This document shows, in pieces, positions 26,318-35,473 of a stretch of DNA of 64,000 bases. The notes beneath the pieces were generated by a model that saw only the letters and a list, made by a program, of their open reading frames with translations, was not told the origin of the DNA and did no database searches. The position numbers were made by a program, and so were the translations under genes. The stretch spans positions 51,861 through 115,860 of the forward strand of contig CAYQDM010000009.1 of the NCBI GenBank assembly GCA_964416305.1, in the 5' to 3' direction. Each line of letters begins with the position of its first letter. Positions within the stretch are counted from its first letter, which is position 1. The stretch is from Acidaminobacter sp964416305. GTDB taxonomy: Bacteria > Bacillota > Clostridia > Peptostreptococcales > Acidaminobacteraceae.

Positions 26318-27664
26318 TTACTCATTACGTATCGCCTCCAGCGCACTCAACTTCATAGCTCTCAGCGCCGGATAAAAACCAGCGGCTATACCCACGACTG
26401 TCGCAAAGACCAGCGCTGCACCGCTCAGCCACAACGGAATAAAGGATATCCCTCCTGTAGTTTCGCCCCATCCAATGTTGAAGAGGCTCACCCCCACAGA
26501 ATTGACCAGCCAGGAGATCAAATAACTCAGCACCAGCCCCAGAAGTCCCCCGAAGAAGCCAATCATGCCGGCTTCAAACAAAAACAGTTTCTTGATGACC
26601 GGAAGCTCCGCACCAAGCACTTTCATGACGCCAATCTCCCGCGTCCGCTCATAAATCGACATGACCATAGTGTTCGTGATCCCCAGCGCCGCTACAAACA
26701 GCGACACTGCGCCTATGCCGCCGAGCACCGCCCTGATCCCGGCCGTTGTCTGCTTCATGGATTCCAAAATATCCGAAAGACTCCAGGCTTGCAGCCCCAT
26801 ATCCTTAATCTGTTGCTGCACTTCCTGGACCTTATTCAGGTCATTGACCTTGACCTTGAGCTGTCCGTATTTGTCCGCATTGGGATCCGGCCTGACGCGG
26901 CCTCCGCCTCCGCCGCCGCCATTATTGCCCGACAATTTGGCCAGCTCTTCCTTCAGCTTGGTCATCTGAGTGATGTCCATATAAACCGTCCAGTCCCGCT
27001 CGTTATTGCTCTGGACCAGAATGCCCGACGCCTGAACCTTCACACCTCGGGGACGCTGGGTGATGTCCACATTGTCCGGCAGCGCCAGAAGACGCGCCGT
27101 CATCAGTTCCACCTGAGGCGGACCCGTATAGACACGGGACTTCGGATCATAGAACGAATCCTTGATGCCGCTGCCGAACAATAACTCGTATTTTCCGGAA
27201 CCATCGGGCAATGCGCCTTGCTCTACCTGAAAGTCAAAAAAATCCGACTTGCTCATGTCAATGCCATTTAAGTTGAGATACGTGAAATAACGACCGGCGT
27301 TCAGCTGCATCCCTTGGAACATTATAGGCATCACCGCGTCCACGCCCGGAATCTGCTCAATTAAAGCAACTGTCTCATCATTCAGCTTTGGCGCTTCGCC
27401 GCCACCCGGCCTCGGCGCCGGCATGCCCGGCTCCACATAGCCCCAGTTCGGGCTGACATCAATGATATTGAGACTCCCCATATTCTTGAGCTGTTCCTCA
27501 AAGTTGCGGTTCATCCCAATCCCCAGGGACATCATCACCACGATGGAAGCCGTTCCTATGACGACCCCCAGCACGGTCAGAATCGTTCGCGTCTTGCGGC
27601 GCAGCAGATTCTTGACGCCCATTGCAATTAAATCTGCGCTATTCATTGTCCTCCACCGCCTCAA
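26318..27664 (-). CDS. MacB/FtsX-type ABC transporter permease
   Basis: 448 residues: one N-terminal helix (LLRRKTRTILTVLGVVIGTASIVVMMS), a large extracytoplasmic domain (about 45-315) with an unusual glycine run before PDPNADKYG, and three C-terminal helices with the FtsX fold (ERTREIGVMKVLGAE). This is the MacB-type mechanotransmission layout. Its start overlaps the end of the exported-protein gene by 26 bp, so translation is coupled. The ATPase lies two genes upstream. Confidence 0.88.
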   Translation of the reverse strand: MRRWRTMNSADLIAMGVKNLLRRKTRTILTVLGVVIGTASIVVMMSLGIGMNRNFEEQLKNMGSLNIIDVSPNWGYVEPGMPAPRPGGGEAPKLNDETVALIEQIPGVDAVMPIMFQGMQLNAGRYFTYLNLNGIDMSKSDFFDFQVEQGALPDGSGKYELLFGSGIKDSFYDPKSRVYTGPPQVELMTARLLALPDNVDITQRPRGVKVQASGILVQSNNERDWTVYMDITQMTKLKEELAKLSGNNGGGGGGGRVRPDPNADKYGQLKVKVNDLNKVQEVQQQIKDMGLQAWSLSDILESMKQTTAGIRAVLGGIGAVSLFVAALGITNTMVMSIYERTREIGVMKVLGAELPVIKKLFLFEAGMIGFFGGLLGLVLSYLISWLVNSVGVSLFNIGWGETTGGISFIPLWLSGAALVFATVVGIAAGFYPALRAMKLSALEAIRNE

Positions 27665-30143
27665 TTTCAGCCGCGCGTTTCTTATCAGCCCTGCGTTTCC
27701 AGAGCATCACGCCGCCAAGCAGCGCCGCCATTGCGGCCAGAATCGCCAGAATCACCAATTTGGAACCCGGACCCGGCATAGGACTGCCTTCGCCCGGAAT
27801 CCCCTCGCCAGGCACTTCCTCACCCGGGAATCCTTCGCCGGGAACCCCCATAGGATCAGCCATGACATTGACAGAAAACGGCTTTTCAATACGACCGGCC
27901 TCGCCGTTGGCATCCTCATACTCGAAGACGACCATGCCGGTGGCCTCACCCTCTGCCATTGGGATCAGCGTCGTGTCAAAATAATCGCTTCTCCCCGCTT
28001 CAAAGTTGCCCACATAATAATTGGACCCCTGAATCTGGAAGTCCCCTTCCACTTTGACCATCATGTTATAAAGCGTTGACTTCCCGAGGTTATAGAACTC
28101 AAAGGACAAAGGCACCGGATTATTCACATAGGCCTCAAACGGCAGCCCTATCTCAGAGGTTTCCAGCCGCACCGGCTGAATCACCGGTATGCTGACAACC
28201 TCTTCTTCCTTATAAGGATTCTTCTGATCATCATACGCATTGCCCTTGCTGTCCTCATATTCAAAGGTCACCGTCAGTGCGTACGCCTTCACCGCCGCGT
28301 CGTTCTTGACGCGCATCCTCACGATCTTCGACTGCAGCTCCTGGCGCCCAATAGCCTCAATAAAGAATGAACTCGCCATGTCAATAGGCGAAAACACGCC
28401 CTCCTCCGGCTTCAGCGTCACCTTGATATTGCGGATCCCCTCACTGCTGCTGGTGTTGTACAGATCCAGCTGAAGGTCAAATTCCGTACCTGCCAGCACG
28501 GCGTCCCCGCCAATGCCATAATCCCGAATGATAATTTTAGGTCTGCCGGAAGCTCCGCCATCCGCACCGCCGGACCCCAAAATGGACACCCCGGCGTACT
28601 CCCGAACCTGCAGCTGCTCCTCTTTCCCCACACTGCTGTACTTGACCACCGCGTACAAATCATAAAAATTCGCCGCGACTTCCTTCCTCGCCTGGAACGT
28701 GAATGTCAGTGTCTCCGACGCCCCCGCCGCAATGGTTCTGAACGTCCTTTTCGGCGACGTCTTAGGCACCACCGCCTCGCTCGGGTACTCCATGGACACC
28801 TCCACGAGCTCCGCGTCCGAACGCCCTTCGTTTTTCACCATAAACGACACCGAGAAAATCCCGCCGGCGCTCACCGCTCTTGGTCTTGACAGGTTCAGAA
28901 TCTTCATGTCCAGCGCGCTGAGCTCATTGCCCTCAATGGGCACATAAATCTTGGAGGTCGTCGTGTAAGCCTTCCCGTCCAAATCAATATAAGTCATCTC
29001 CGCAGTCAGCTCATGGGTCCCGCTCGCAGCCCCGGACGGCGCCAGAATATTGAACGTCACCACCGACGTCCGCTTCCCGCCAATAATCCCCACAAACTTC
29101 GTCTCCATGTCCCCATCGAGCCTCAGGTTGGCAGCGTCAAAGCCCGTCAGCTTGATCCGCACATCGCCGGCATCAATTGTTCCGGCGTTTTCAAGCACCA
29201 AACCAATCTGATCCTTGACCCCTGCAACCACCTTTTCCCCCATAAACCTATAGTTCGTTATGCCGATGGTCGGTTCCACATTCGCCGCCTTCACCCGTAC
29301 ATAGTAAACCAGGCTGGCATCTGTATGAGGTTTGTCGTCAGAATCCTTATACTGCAGATTGAGCTTGATGGCATAAATACGCGTCTGCGCCGTAGGCGAC
29401 ACCACGACATCAAATCTCGCGATCTCCGTATCCTCCGACCGCAGGCGGTCAATAGTGTCATGGGTCACGCTCTGGTCGAGTTTAAACGGCGTGGTGCCGG
29501 GATCCGCGAAAGTCACAATGACATTTTTCGCGTCGTCGTCCGAGATGTTGGTCAGCGGAATCTCCAGCGTCGCTTTTGTGCCGGACAGCATCAGCGGCGT
29601 CGTTGTGGACTCCTTGACACGGATGACTGGCTGGTAGACCGGCACTTCCGTCACGGGGTCCTCATCCACGGTCCGGATGCCGGGCACGACAATGGTTTCC
29701 TCCGTGGTGCCGTCAGCGGTTCGGATGACTATTGGCAGTGTCGCCTCACCGTTGCCCTTGTACCGGAGGTCGATTCTGTAAACGTCGTAATTGGCGGCAT
29801 TCTCACTTGAAATTCCCAGCCCGGAGAGAACTGCTGCTGACGGCGACGCCACCTTCGACATCCCCGCAAGCCCACTCAACGGACTAAAGGTGCTTAGAGA
29901 GGCGTTACTGATTGCCACGCTCTGGTAGGCCGTCTCGTCCGAATGGCTTAAAGCCAGCACCAACGCAAAAGTCGAGTCCGTCCGGATCGATGTCACATTG
30001 GTTGAAAGCGAAGTGTTCATAGTACCTACTTTTTGAATATACTGGCTGGTTCCCACGTCCGCCGCAGCACTCGGCAGCGGCATTCCTGTCAGCAGCATGA
30101 CCAGCATCAGGCCAAGGGCCATCACCCGTTTAAGCATGAACAT
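27639..30143 (-). CDS. Large exported protein with repeated CARDB/NEW3-like domains
   Basis: 834 residues. Signal peptide (MLKRVMALGLMLVMLLTGMPLP), then several Ig-like beta domains of the COG1361 type recurring roughly every 120-150 residues (ISVKNEGRSDAELVEVSM and LVLENAGTIDAGDVRIKL are matching pieces), then a Pro-Gly-Glu repeat linker (VPGEGFPGEEVPGEGIPGEG), a C-terminal membrane helix and a basic tail. It lies between ATPase and permease genes with overlaps at both ends. The domain plan suggests an extracellular, membrane-anchored partner of the exporter; it could be a substrate-interacting or adaptor protein. Function unproven. Confidence 0.78.
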   Translation of the reverse strand: MFMLKRVMALGLMLVMLLTGMPLPSAAADVGTSQYIQKVGTMNTSLSTNVTSIRTDSTFALVLALSHSDETAYQSVAISNASLSTFSPLSGLAGMSKVASPSAAVLSGLGISSENAANYDVYRIDLRYKGNGEATLPIVIRTADGTTEETIVVPGIRTVDEDPVTEVPVYQPVIRVKESTTTPLMLSGTKATLEIPLTNISDDDAKNVIVTFADPGTTPFKLDQSVTHDTIDRLRSEDTEIARFDVVVSPTAQTRIYAIKLNLQYKDSDDKPHTDASLVYYVRVKAANVEPTIGITNYRFMGEKVVAGVKDQIGLVLENAGTIDAGDVRIKLTGFDAANLRLDGDMETKFVGIIGGKRTSVVTFNILAPSGAASGTHELTAEMTYIDLDGKAYTTTSKIYVPIEGNELSALDMKILNLSRPRAVSAGGIFSVSFMVKNEGRSDAELVEVSMEYPSEAVVPKTSPKRTFRTIAAGASETLTFTFQARKEVAANFYDLYAVVKYSSVGKEEQLQVREYAGVSILGSGGADGGASGRPKIIIRDYGIGGDAVLAGTEFDLQLDLYNTSSSEGIRNIKVTLKPEEGVFSPIDMASSFFIEAIGRQELQSKIVRMRVKNDAAVKAYALTVTFEYEDSKGNAYDDQKNPYKEEEVVSIPVIQPVRLETSEIGLPFEAYVNNPVPLSFEFYNLGKSTLYNMMVKVEGDFQIQGSNYYVGNFEAGRSDYFDTTLIPMAEGEATGMVVFEYEDANGEAGRIEKPFSVNVMADPMGVPGEGFPGEEVPGEGIPGEGSPMPGPGSKLVILAILAAMAALLGGVMLWKRRADKKRAAEIEAVEDNE

Positions 30144-30843
30144 ATTCCTTCACTTCTCCCCTCATGATTTCAACCGATTCAATGTTGCCGTCCCTGATGT
30201 GGACGACTTTATCCGCAAAGGCGGCGACTTCCGGGTCGTGGGTGACGATCACCAGCGTCTGGTGATTTTGCCGCGCCATTCCCAGCATAATCTCCATGAC
30301 CGACTCCGAAGTTTTGCTGTCCAGGTTGCCCGTTGGCTCATCCGCGAAGATGATGTTCGGGGACCCCACAAAGGCCCGGGCTATGCCCACACGCTGCTGC
30401 TGCCCACCGCTCATCTGATTGGGCTTGTGGGCAATGTATTTTTCCAGCCCGACCTTCATCAGAATATCCATGGCCATTTCCTCCCGCTCGCCCTTGGGCA
30501 CACGGCGGAACATCAGCGGCATCATAACGTTTTCAAGAGCATTGAGCGAGGCGATCAGATTATAGGACTGAAAGACGAAACCCACATTCTGCTGCCTGAA
30601 GCGGGCCAGTTCCGCCTCGTTCATGGTGCTGATCCGGTGTCCTTCTATTTCAATGGTACCCTTGGTGGGCTTTTCCAGCCCTGCCATCATGTTGAGCAGC
30701 GTCGACTTCCCTGAGCCCGAGGTGCCAAGGATACAGCAGACTTCTCCCTTTTCAATTTCAAGGTCGACCTTGTCGAGGGCCACCACTTTTTCGTGGCCCA
30801 AGCGATAAACTTTTCTGAGCTCTTTGACTTCAATTGCGGCCAA
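30130..30843 (-). CDS. MacB/LolD-type ABC transporter ATPase
   Basis: 237 residues with Walker A GTSGSGKSTLLN, Q-loop (FVFQSYNL), signature MSGGQQQRVGIARA, Walker B NIIFADEP and the H-loop IVTHD. Sequence type is that of MacB/LolD exporters, which pair with FtsX-like permeases. First gene of a three-gene operon; its stop overlaps the start of the exported-protein gene by 14 bp. Confidence 0.93.
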   Translation of the reverse strand: MAAIEVKELRKVYRLGHEKVVALDKVDLEIEKGEVCCILGTSGSGKSTLLNMMAGLEKPTKGTIEIEGHRISTMNEAELARFRQQNVGFVFQSYNLIASLNALENVMMPLMFRRVPKGEREEMAMDILMKVGLEKYIAHKPNQMSGGQQQRVGIARAFVGSPNIIFADEPTGNLDSKTSESVMEIMLGMARQNHQTLVIVTHDPEVAAFADKVVHIRDGNIESVEIMRGEVKEYVHA

Positions 30844-31087
30844 GTCGATCCCTCCCCTCCGTGTTTCGACTCCTTGAGTTTCACAGCCTTATATTACTAC
30901 CCCTGTTAATTCCATAACAATATTAATTTTTCTCAATAATTCAAGTTTTTTTAGCCGATGGTCATTTAATCCAGCACCTTCCGGCAAGCTTCCCTTTCGG
31001 GCAAAAGACTTGTAAGCAAAGCATTAGACGCCCGCCTCAAGCCATTGGTTCCTCATTTTAAAGGCAGACGCAATATTTTTTCTCGTA
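30844..31087. other. Divergent intergenic region between ABC operon and dinB
   Basis: An A/T-rich part at 30890-30950 probably holds the minus-strand promoter of the ABC operon. One weak reading is TTGTTA-N18-TAATAT on the minus strand; I do not claim an exact site. I see no gene in this stretch. The LexA-controlled dinB promoter begins at 31088. Confidence 0.4.
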
Positions 31088-31116
31088 TTGAAACAGAACG
31101 TTTGTTCTGTTAAAAT
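31088..31116 (+). promoter_or_regulatory. LexA-controlled promoter of dinB
   Basis: TTGAAA (31088-31093), a 17-nt spacer and TAAAAT (31111-31116). The spacer carries the LexA box: ACAGAACGTTTGTTCTGT (31093-31110) is a perfect palindrome with the Firmicutes core GAAC-N4-GTTC. Bound repressor would block both hexamers. Confidence 0.9.
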
Positions 31117-31242
31117 GAAAGTGAGGAAGCGGGTTTCTCACACCGCCCTCCACTTAGGAAGATAGAAACCGGGTGTCTGCGGCCAGCGCCTATCAACCCC
31201 GAGTTTCGCTTTGCCAAAATTACAAAGGAGGGAGATCGTCTC

Positions 31243-32499
31243 ATGTCAACTTCGCGCATTGTCTTTCACGTCGACGTGAACTCCGCCTATTTGTCCTGGG
31301 AGGCCGCCTACCGCCTGCAGATGGGGGAATCCCTGGATCTGAGGACCATCCCGTCCGCAGTGGGCGGCGACGTGACCAAGCGCCGCGGGATCATTCTCGC
31401 GAAATCCATCCCCGCCAAAGCTTACAACATACAAACCGGCGAAAGCGTGGGCGCCGCGCTGCTCAAATGCCCAAACCTCGTTCTGGTTCGCCCGACCTAC
31501 GGGCTTTACATCCGCTGCCACCGTGCCATGCTGGAAATCCTGAAAGAGTATTCGCCCCGTGTTCAGGTGTTTTCCATTGATGAGTGCTTCCTGGAGATGA
31601 CCGACGTACGCCTTGGCGGCAGAAGCCCGGTGGAAGTTGCCCACGAGATTCGAAACAGAATCCGGACAGAACTGGGCTTTACGGTCAACGTCGGGATTTC
31701 CGTCAACAAGCTCCTGGCCAAAGTCGCCTCGGACTTTCGAAAGCCAGACCAAGTCCACACCCTGTACCCGGAGGAAATCGAGGAGAAAATGTGGCCGCTT
31801 CCCGCCGGCGACCTGTTTATGGTGGGCCGCGCCACCAAAGAGAAACTCGACCGCATGGGCATCCACACCATTGGCGAAATCGCGCGCTTCGACCGTACAC
31901 TGCTTCGGATCCGTTTCAAAAAGCATGGCGACGTGATCTGGAATTACGCCAACGGCATCGACAGCAACCACATGCTGGAATCGGAAAGCGACGGCGTCAA
32001 GGGCATTGGGAACTCCACCACCATTCCCTTTGATGTGGACGACCCCAAAATCGCCCGACTGTACCTGCTGTCCCTCTCTGAAATGGTCGGCATGCGCCTC
32101 AGGGATAAAGGGCTGACCTATGGCCTCGTTTCCGTGTCGATCCGTCATTCGGATTTCGAGCATTTTTCCCATCAAAAGAAACTGCTCTACCGCAGCGATT
32201 CCACAGATGACCTTTACCGGGAGGTCTGCGGCCTGTTTGACGCCCTTTGGACCGGCGTCCCGCTTCGCCACGTTGGCATTCGGGTCAGCGAGCTTTCAAC
32301 AAAGGCGGCGCAGCAGCTGTCCTTTTTCGATCACCCAAAAGCCCTCGCCCGCAGTGCGCTCGACAAAACCATTGATAACCTTCGCCTCAAATACGGCAAC
32401 AGTGTCATTCAGCGGGGCTCCTTCCTCCACACCGGGATCCAGCCGGTCATGGGCGGCGTCGGGGACGAGGATTACCCCATGATGCGCTCCGCGCTTTAG
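31243..32499 (+). CDS. dinB: DNA polymerase IV (Y-family translesion polymerase)
   Basis: 418 residues. Catalytic motif HVDVNSAYLSW near the N-terminus and SIDECFLEM in the palm carry the metal-binding Asp/Glu residues, followed by helix-hairpin-helix and little-finger domains. It ends without an obvious clamp-binding tail. Y-family polymerases copy damaged templates during the SOS response, and a strong LexA box lies in the promoter 130 bp upstream. AAAGGAGGG precedes the ATG. The leader of about 125 nt is longer than needed. Confidence 0.94.
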   Translation: MSTSRIVFHVDVNSAYLSWEAAYRLQMGESLDLRTIPSAVGGDVTKRRGIILAKSIPAKAYNIQTGESVGAALLKCPNLVLVRPTYGLYIRCHRAMLEILKEYSPRVQVFSIDECFLEMTDVRLGGRSPVEVAHEIRNRIRTELGFTVNVGISVNKLLAKVASDFRKPDQVHTLYPEEIEEKMWPLPAGDLFMVGRATKEKLDRMGIHTIGEIARFDRTLLRIRFKKHGDVIWNYANGIDSNHMLESESDGVKGIGNSTTIPFDVDDPKIARLYLLSLSEMVGMRLRDKGLTYGLVSVSIRHSDFEHFSHQKKLLYRSDSTDDLYREVCGLFDALWTGVPLRHVGIRVSELSTKAAQQLSFFDHPKALARSALDKTIDNLRLKYGNSVIQRGSFLHTGIQPVMGGVGDEDYPMMRSAL

Positions 32500-32528
32500 C
32501 GTCAACGTACACAGCTTCACACCACCGA

Positions 32529-32585
32529 AAAAAAGGACTGTCTGGCAATGCGCTTTATAAGGCATTTTTCAGACAGTCCTTTTGC
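32529..32585. terminator. Bidirectional terminator after dinB
   Basis: AAAAAGGACTGTCTG and CAGACAGTCCTTTT form a strong stem with A/T runs on both sides and a loop of about 26 nt. It serves dinB and, on the minus strand, the hypothetical gene at 32601-33110. Confidence 0.85.
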
Positions 32586-32600
32586 TTTTCATCCTAAAGT

Positions 32601-33110
32601 CTATTCAGGTTTGTGCTCCTCTTCGACTTTAAATTCATGGAATAAATTCCCAAACGCTTCGCGCATATAGGAGTTCAACGTATTCTCATCAAAAGTTGAG
32701 CCGCCGTGCACCTTGCCCACACGTCTGGTCTGTGCTTTTTTTTCACCGGCGACGACATAGCCCAGGATGGTTGATTCGACCATATCATCCACAGCATCAT
32801 ATTTGCCTACTTTAACCTCAATAAATTTGTCCCGGCGCGTGAAGCGGATGAAATTTTCACGAATGGAAAAGCGGATAATAGTGTCGCCTTCAGGGCCTTC
32901 AAAAGCAACGCTTCCATCAGCGACCGCCAAAACATCTTCGAGGTCCTCAGCCAGTCTCCCAAAATAGTCGAAGATGAGCTGCTCCGCCTCGTCAATCTGC
33001 TGAACCCGAGTCATTTCATGACGATATTTTTCGATATCCTCCGCAAATTGCTCTTTCAGTTTTTTGGTCAACGCATCGCGAAAATTGTAGTGAAAATGAT
33101 GGACGCTCAT
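32601..33110 (-). CDS. Hypothetical protein, 169 residues
   Basis: Soluble protein of unknown family. The N-terminal third is helical (RDALTKKLKEQFAEDIEKYRH), followed by a mixed strand region (FEGPEGDTIIRFSIRENFIRFTR) and a C-terminal helix with acidic tail. No catalytic motif seen. The ATG follows GAGGGGGG at eight bases. It lies 156 bp downstream of the LexA-controlled small gene and may belong to the same transcript, which would make it DNA-damage inducible; this is inference. Confidence 0.6.
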   Translation of the reverse strand: MSVHHFHYNFRDALTKKLKEQFAEDIEKYRHEMTRVQQIDEAEQLIFDYFGRLAEDLEDVLAVADGSVAFEGPEGDTIIRFSIRENFIRFTRRDKFIEVKVGKYDAVDDMVESTILGYVVAGEKKAQTRRVGKVHGGSTFDENTLNSYMREAFGNLFHEFKVEEEHKPE

Positions 33111-33266
33111 GGGTCAGACCCCCCTCTTACGGATTTGTTGTTCTTTATATACCCCGATATACCGAAAGACTCGCCCAAAGAGAGATATTTTTTTTAACAT
33201 CACCGATGATGATCCACTCCAGCCTCTGCTGAAATTCTAAAAGGACTCCAAACAGTGCCATTTAGG

Positions 33267-33542
33267 CTAAATCTTGAACAGCATCCACTTGCAGGCCTCA
33301 ATGTCGTACTTGAGTTCAAAGACGCGCTCGACCCCTTCAATTTCACTCTGACAGCGATACACGAACATAGGGTGTCCCGCCAGTTTCTCGCGCTCCACGC
33401 AGAGCACCTGATCCACCTTGACGGTCACGCGCCGTTCATTCTCCTCTTCCATACGGAACCTGACCGGTCGGATGGCCCCGCCATCCTCTTCAAAATAGGC
33501 AATCATTTCAACGGGCTTCGCTACGATTTTCACGAGATTCAC
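33267..33542 (-). CDS. Small LexA-controlled protein, 91 residues
   Basis: Compact beta-rich protein starting MNLVKIVAKPVEMIAYFEE and ending FELKYDIEACKWMLFKI. I believe similar small proteins occur beside dinB in other Clostridia, but no function is known to me. A LexA box sits inside its own promoter 30-60 bp upstream, the same design as for dinB 2.4 kb away. This makes a role in the DNA-damage response likely. Frame and start are well supported by the promoter and by ribosome site AAGAAGGTG. Confidence 0.72.
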   Translation of the reverse strand: MNLVKIVAKPVEMIAYFEEDGGAIRPVRFRMEEENERRVTVKVDQVLCVEREKLAGHPMFVYRCQSEIEGVERVFELKYDIEACKWMLFKI

Positions 33543-33570
33543 CTTCTTTCACAGGGCCCTTGATGCTTTC

Positions 33571-33599
33571 AGTATATCGAACATTTGTTCTATTGTCAA
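33571..33599 (-). promoter_or_regulatory. LexA-controlled promoter of the 91-residue protein
   Basis: Minus-strand TTGACA (33599-33594), 17-nt spacer and TATACT (33576-33571). The spacer holds AGAACAAATGTTCG (33591-33578), a LexA box with GAAC-N4-GTTC core. Confidence 0.88.
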
Positions 33600-33631
33600 A
33601 CCCTGTTTTTCTCGTGATCCGACGCCTGTCT

Positions 33632-35473
33632 TCATCCCATCCGGATCAGATTTGCCTCCAGACCCGCCGGCAGATCATCCCGGCAGGTAAAGTAAAGCAC
33701 TTGACGCCGTTTTGAAATGGTTTCCAGCAGCGCATCGAATCCGCTGCGGCGAACGCGGTCAAAATTGACCGCCACATCATCCAAAAATACAGGCCAGTTT
33801 CCCTCAGGATCAAGTGTGTCCACCAACCCCAGCTTAAGCGCCAGATAGACCTGCTCCTGAGTGCCGCGGCTGAGTCGTCCATCCACAGGCTTAAGACCCT
33901 CCGGCCCTTCCACCATAAACCTGCCGGGGGATTCCGCCCGAGCCAGAAGCGCGGTATAGCGTTCATTCGTAAGTTTTTTTAAATACACCGTGGACTCGGC
34001 GAGAAAATCATAGCGGCGGCGGGATCTGAAGGCTTGGTCTGCCGACGCCACAATCAGGCTTTCTAAAAGCATGCGATTCCATTCAGAGACACACTGGGAC
34101 TGACGGCGCTCGAGGCCGAGAATCTCGCGCTCCAAATCCTCAATTTCCGCGGCGATCTCCTGGCGCCTCGATTTTAGTTCAAGTGACAGACGGCGATTCT
34201 CAAGGGCCGCCAGCTCAAGACGAGCGTTCATTGCGAAGCTCTGAGCGTCCTCCAGAAGCTGATTCGGCAGCCATGCGCTAAACCGCGCGTAGTCCAAATC
34301 TGCATTCAAGCGGGTCCTCAGGATCGCCTCCTTCTCTCTGAGTTCAAGCAGCGCAAGGCTTTCTTCCACTGCGAGCGGACCCTGAAACGGCAATTCCTGG
34401 ATAAAACGCGCCTCTTCCCGCTCCATCTCACGGCGCTGACTCTCTAAAAGGGCCGCTTGCCGGTTGTCCTTCAATCCTCTCCAGATCAGGAGAAACGCTG
34501 CCGCTATTCCCGCGAAAGCGAGGTAAGAGATGCGCAAGACAGCACTCAATCCAAGCGTGCCGGTCAAAAGGATTGCCGCAGCACTCAAGAAACCCACAGC
34601 GGATTTTTTAGCCCTGTTTTCAGGCTCTACAATTCCCTCCAGGCGCTGTCTGTTTTTTTCATAAACCTCAAAGGCTTCACGATCCGGCAAAATCAAGTCA
34701 TCTTGCGCCTCGAGCTTTTGAGCGTACCACTGGACCTCCCGAACCAGCGCCAATAAGTCCGGACGCTGATGAATCTGATCCGCGCGGCTTTGCCACAGGC
34801 GCGCTTCCGATTCCGCGGCCTCAAGTCGGATCGAAATCTCCGCAATCTGCTGATCCAGTCCCGCTTCTGCATCCATGGCCGAGACCGCGGCCAAACGCTG
34901 CTCCCGTTTGGATCTCAGTGCTGACAGGATCGCTTTCAGTTCAAAGTTGCCACGGCCATTTTCACGATAAATTGCAGACATTTCCCTGGACAGCTGATCC
35001 AGCACTTCAGAAGGCAGTGCCATGCCCGTCGATGCCAAGTGCCCCACCAGTCTGCTTTCGATCGTCTCCCAATCCTGAGTCCTGAGTTCACTCAGCTCAT
35101 CCACGCCTATGGAAAACAACGACGCGAACACCTCAGGCTCCATGCCGTCAAAGGCTGCGCCATTGCCAATGCTCACCGCTTCCGAATTCGCTTCGGAAAT
35201 GCGCTGGCCATTCATCCGTTTGCCGTATGCCCGCAAAATCCTGACACTACCGCCCTCTGTTGAGAAACGCGCTTCCACCCAGGCCTGCTCCGAATCCATA
35301 TGTCGATCCTGGGCAGATCTGAATCCCACCAACGCAATCTCTGCCGCGCGCTTCAGACTGGATTTTCCGGCCTCATTTGGCCCGATGAGGAGATTCAGAC
35401 CGGGCTTGAATTCGAAGGTCTTCGACTGATCATAGCCGCCTATGCCTTCCAGTTTCAGTTCTGTCAGATTCAT
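33632..35473 (-). CDS. YhaN/SbcC-like ATPase
   Basis: 613 residues. Walker A GPNEAGKSSLKRA near residue 35, two coiled-coil segments flanking two hydrophobic helices in the middle (SAAAILLTGTLGLSAVL; AFAGIAAAFLLIW), then signature SRGTQEQVYLALKLGL and Walker B WPVFLDDVAVNFD. The central membrane pair is typical of YhaN rather than SbcC. It is shorter than the roughly 960-residue Bacillus YhaN. It overlaps the nuclease gene upstream by 4 bp; the pair should form an Mre11-Rad50-like DNA-end-processing complex. Confidence 0.85.
   Translation of the reverse strand: MNLTELKLEGIGGYDQSKTFEFKPGLNLLIGPNEAGKSSLKRAAEIALVGFRSAQDRHMDSEQAWVEARFSTEGGSVRILRAYGKRMNGQRISEANSEAVSIGNGAAFDGMEPEVFASLFSIGVDELSELRTQDWETIESRLVGHLASTGMALPSEVLDQLSREMSAIYRENGRGNFELKAILSALRSKREQRLAAVSAMDAEAGLDQQIAEISIRLEAAESEARLWQSRADQIHQRPDLLALVREVQWYAQKLEAQDDLILPDREAFEVYEKNRQRLEGIVEPENRAKKSAVGFLSAAAILLTGTLGLSAVLRISYLAFAGIAAAFLLIWRGLKDNRQAALLESQRREMEREEARFIQELPFQGPLAVEESLALLELREKEAILRTRLNADLDYARFSAWLPNQLLEDAQSFAMNARLELAALENRRLSLELKSRRQEIAAEIEDLEREILGLERRQSQCVSEWNRMLLESLIVASADQAFRSRRRYDFLAESTVYLKKLTNERYTALLARAESPGRFMVEGPEGLKPVDGRLSRGTQEQVYLALKLGLVDTLDPEGNWPVFLDDVAVNFDRVRRSGFDALLETISKRRQVLYFTCRDDLPAGLEANLIRMG

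Noticed and set aside
26189..27184. 331-codon plus-strand frame over the ABC permease
   Set aside because: It crosses the terminator at 26277-26314 and lies antisense to a clear FtsX permease.
31246..32271. 341-codon minus-strand frame antisense to dinB
   Set aside because: dinB has catalytic motifs, ribosome site and LexA promoter in the other strand; the antisense product resembles nothing.
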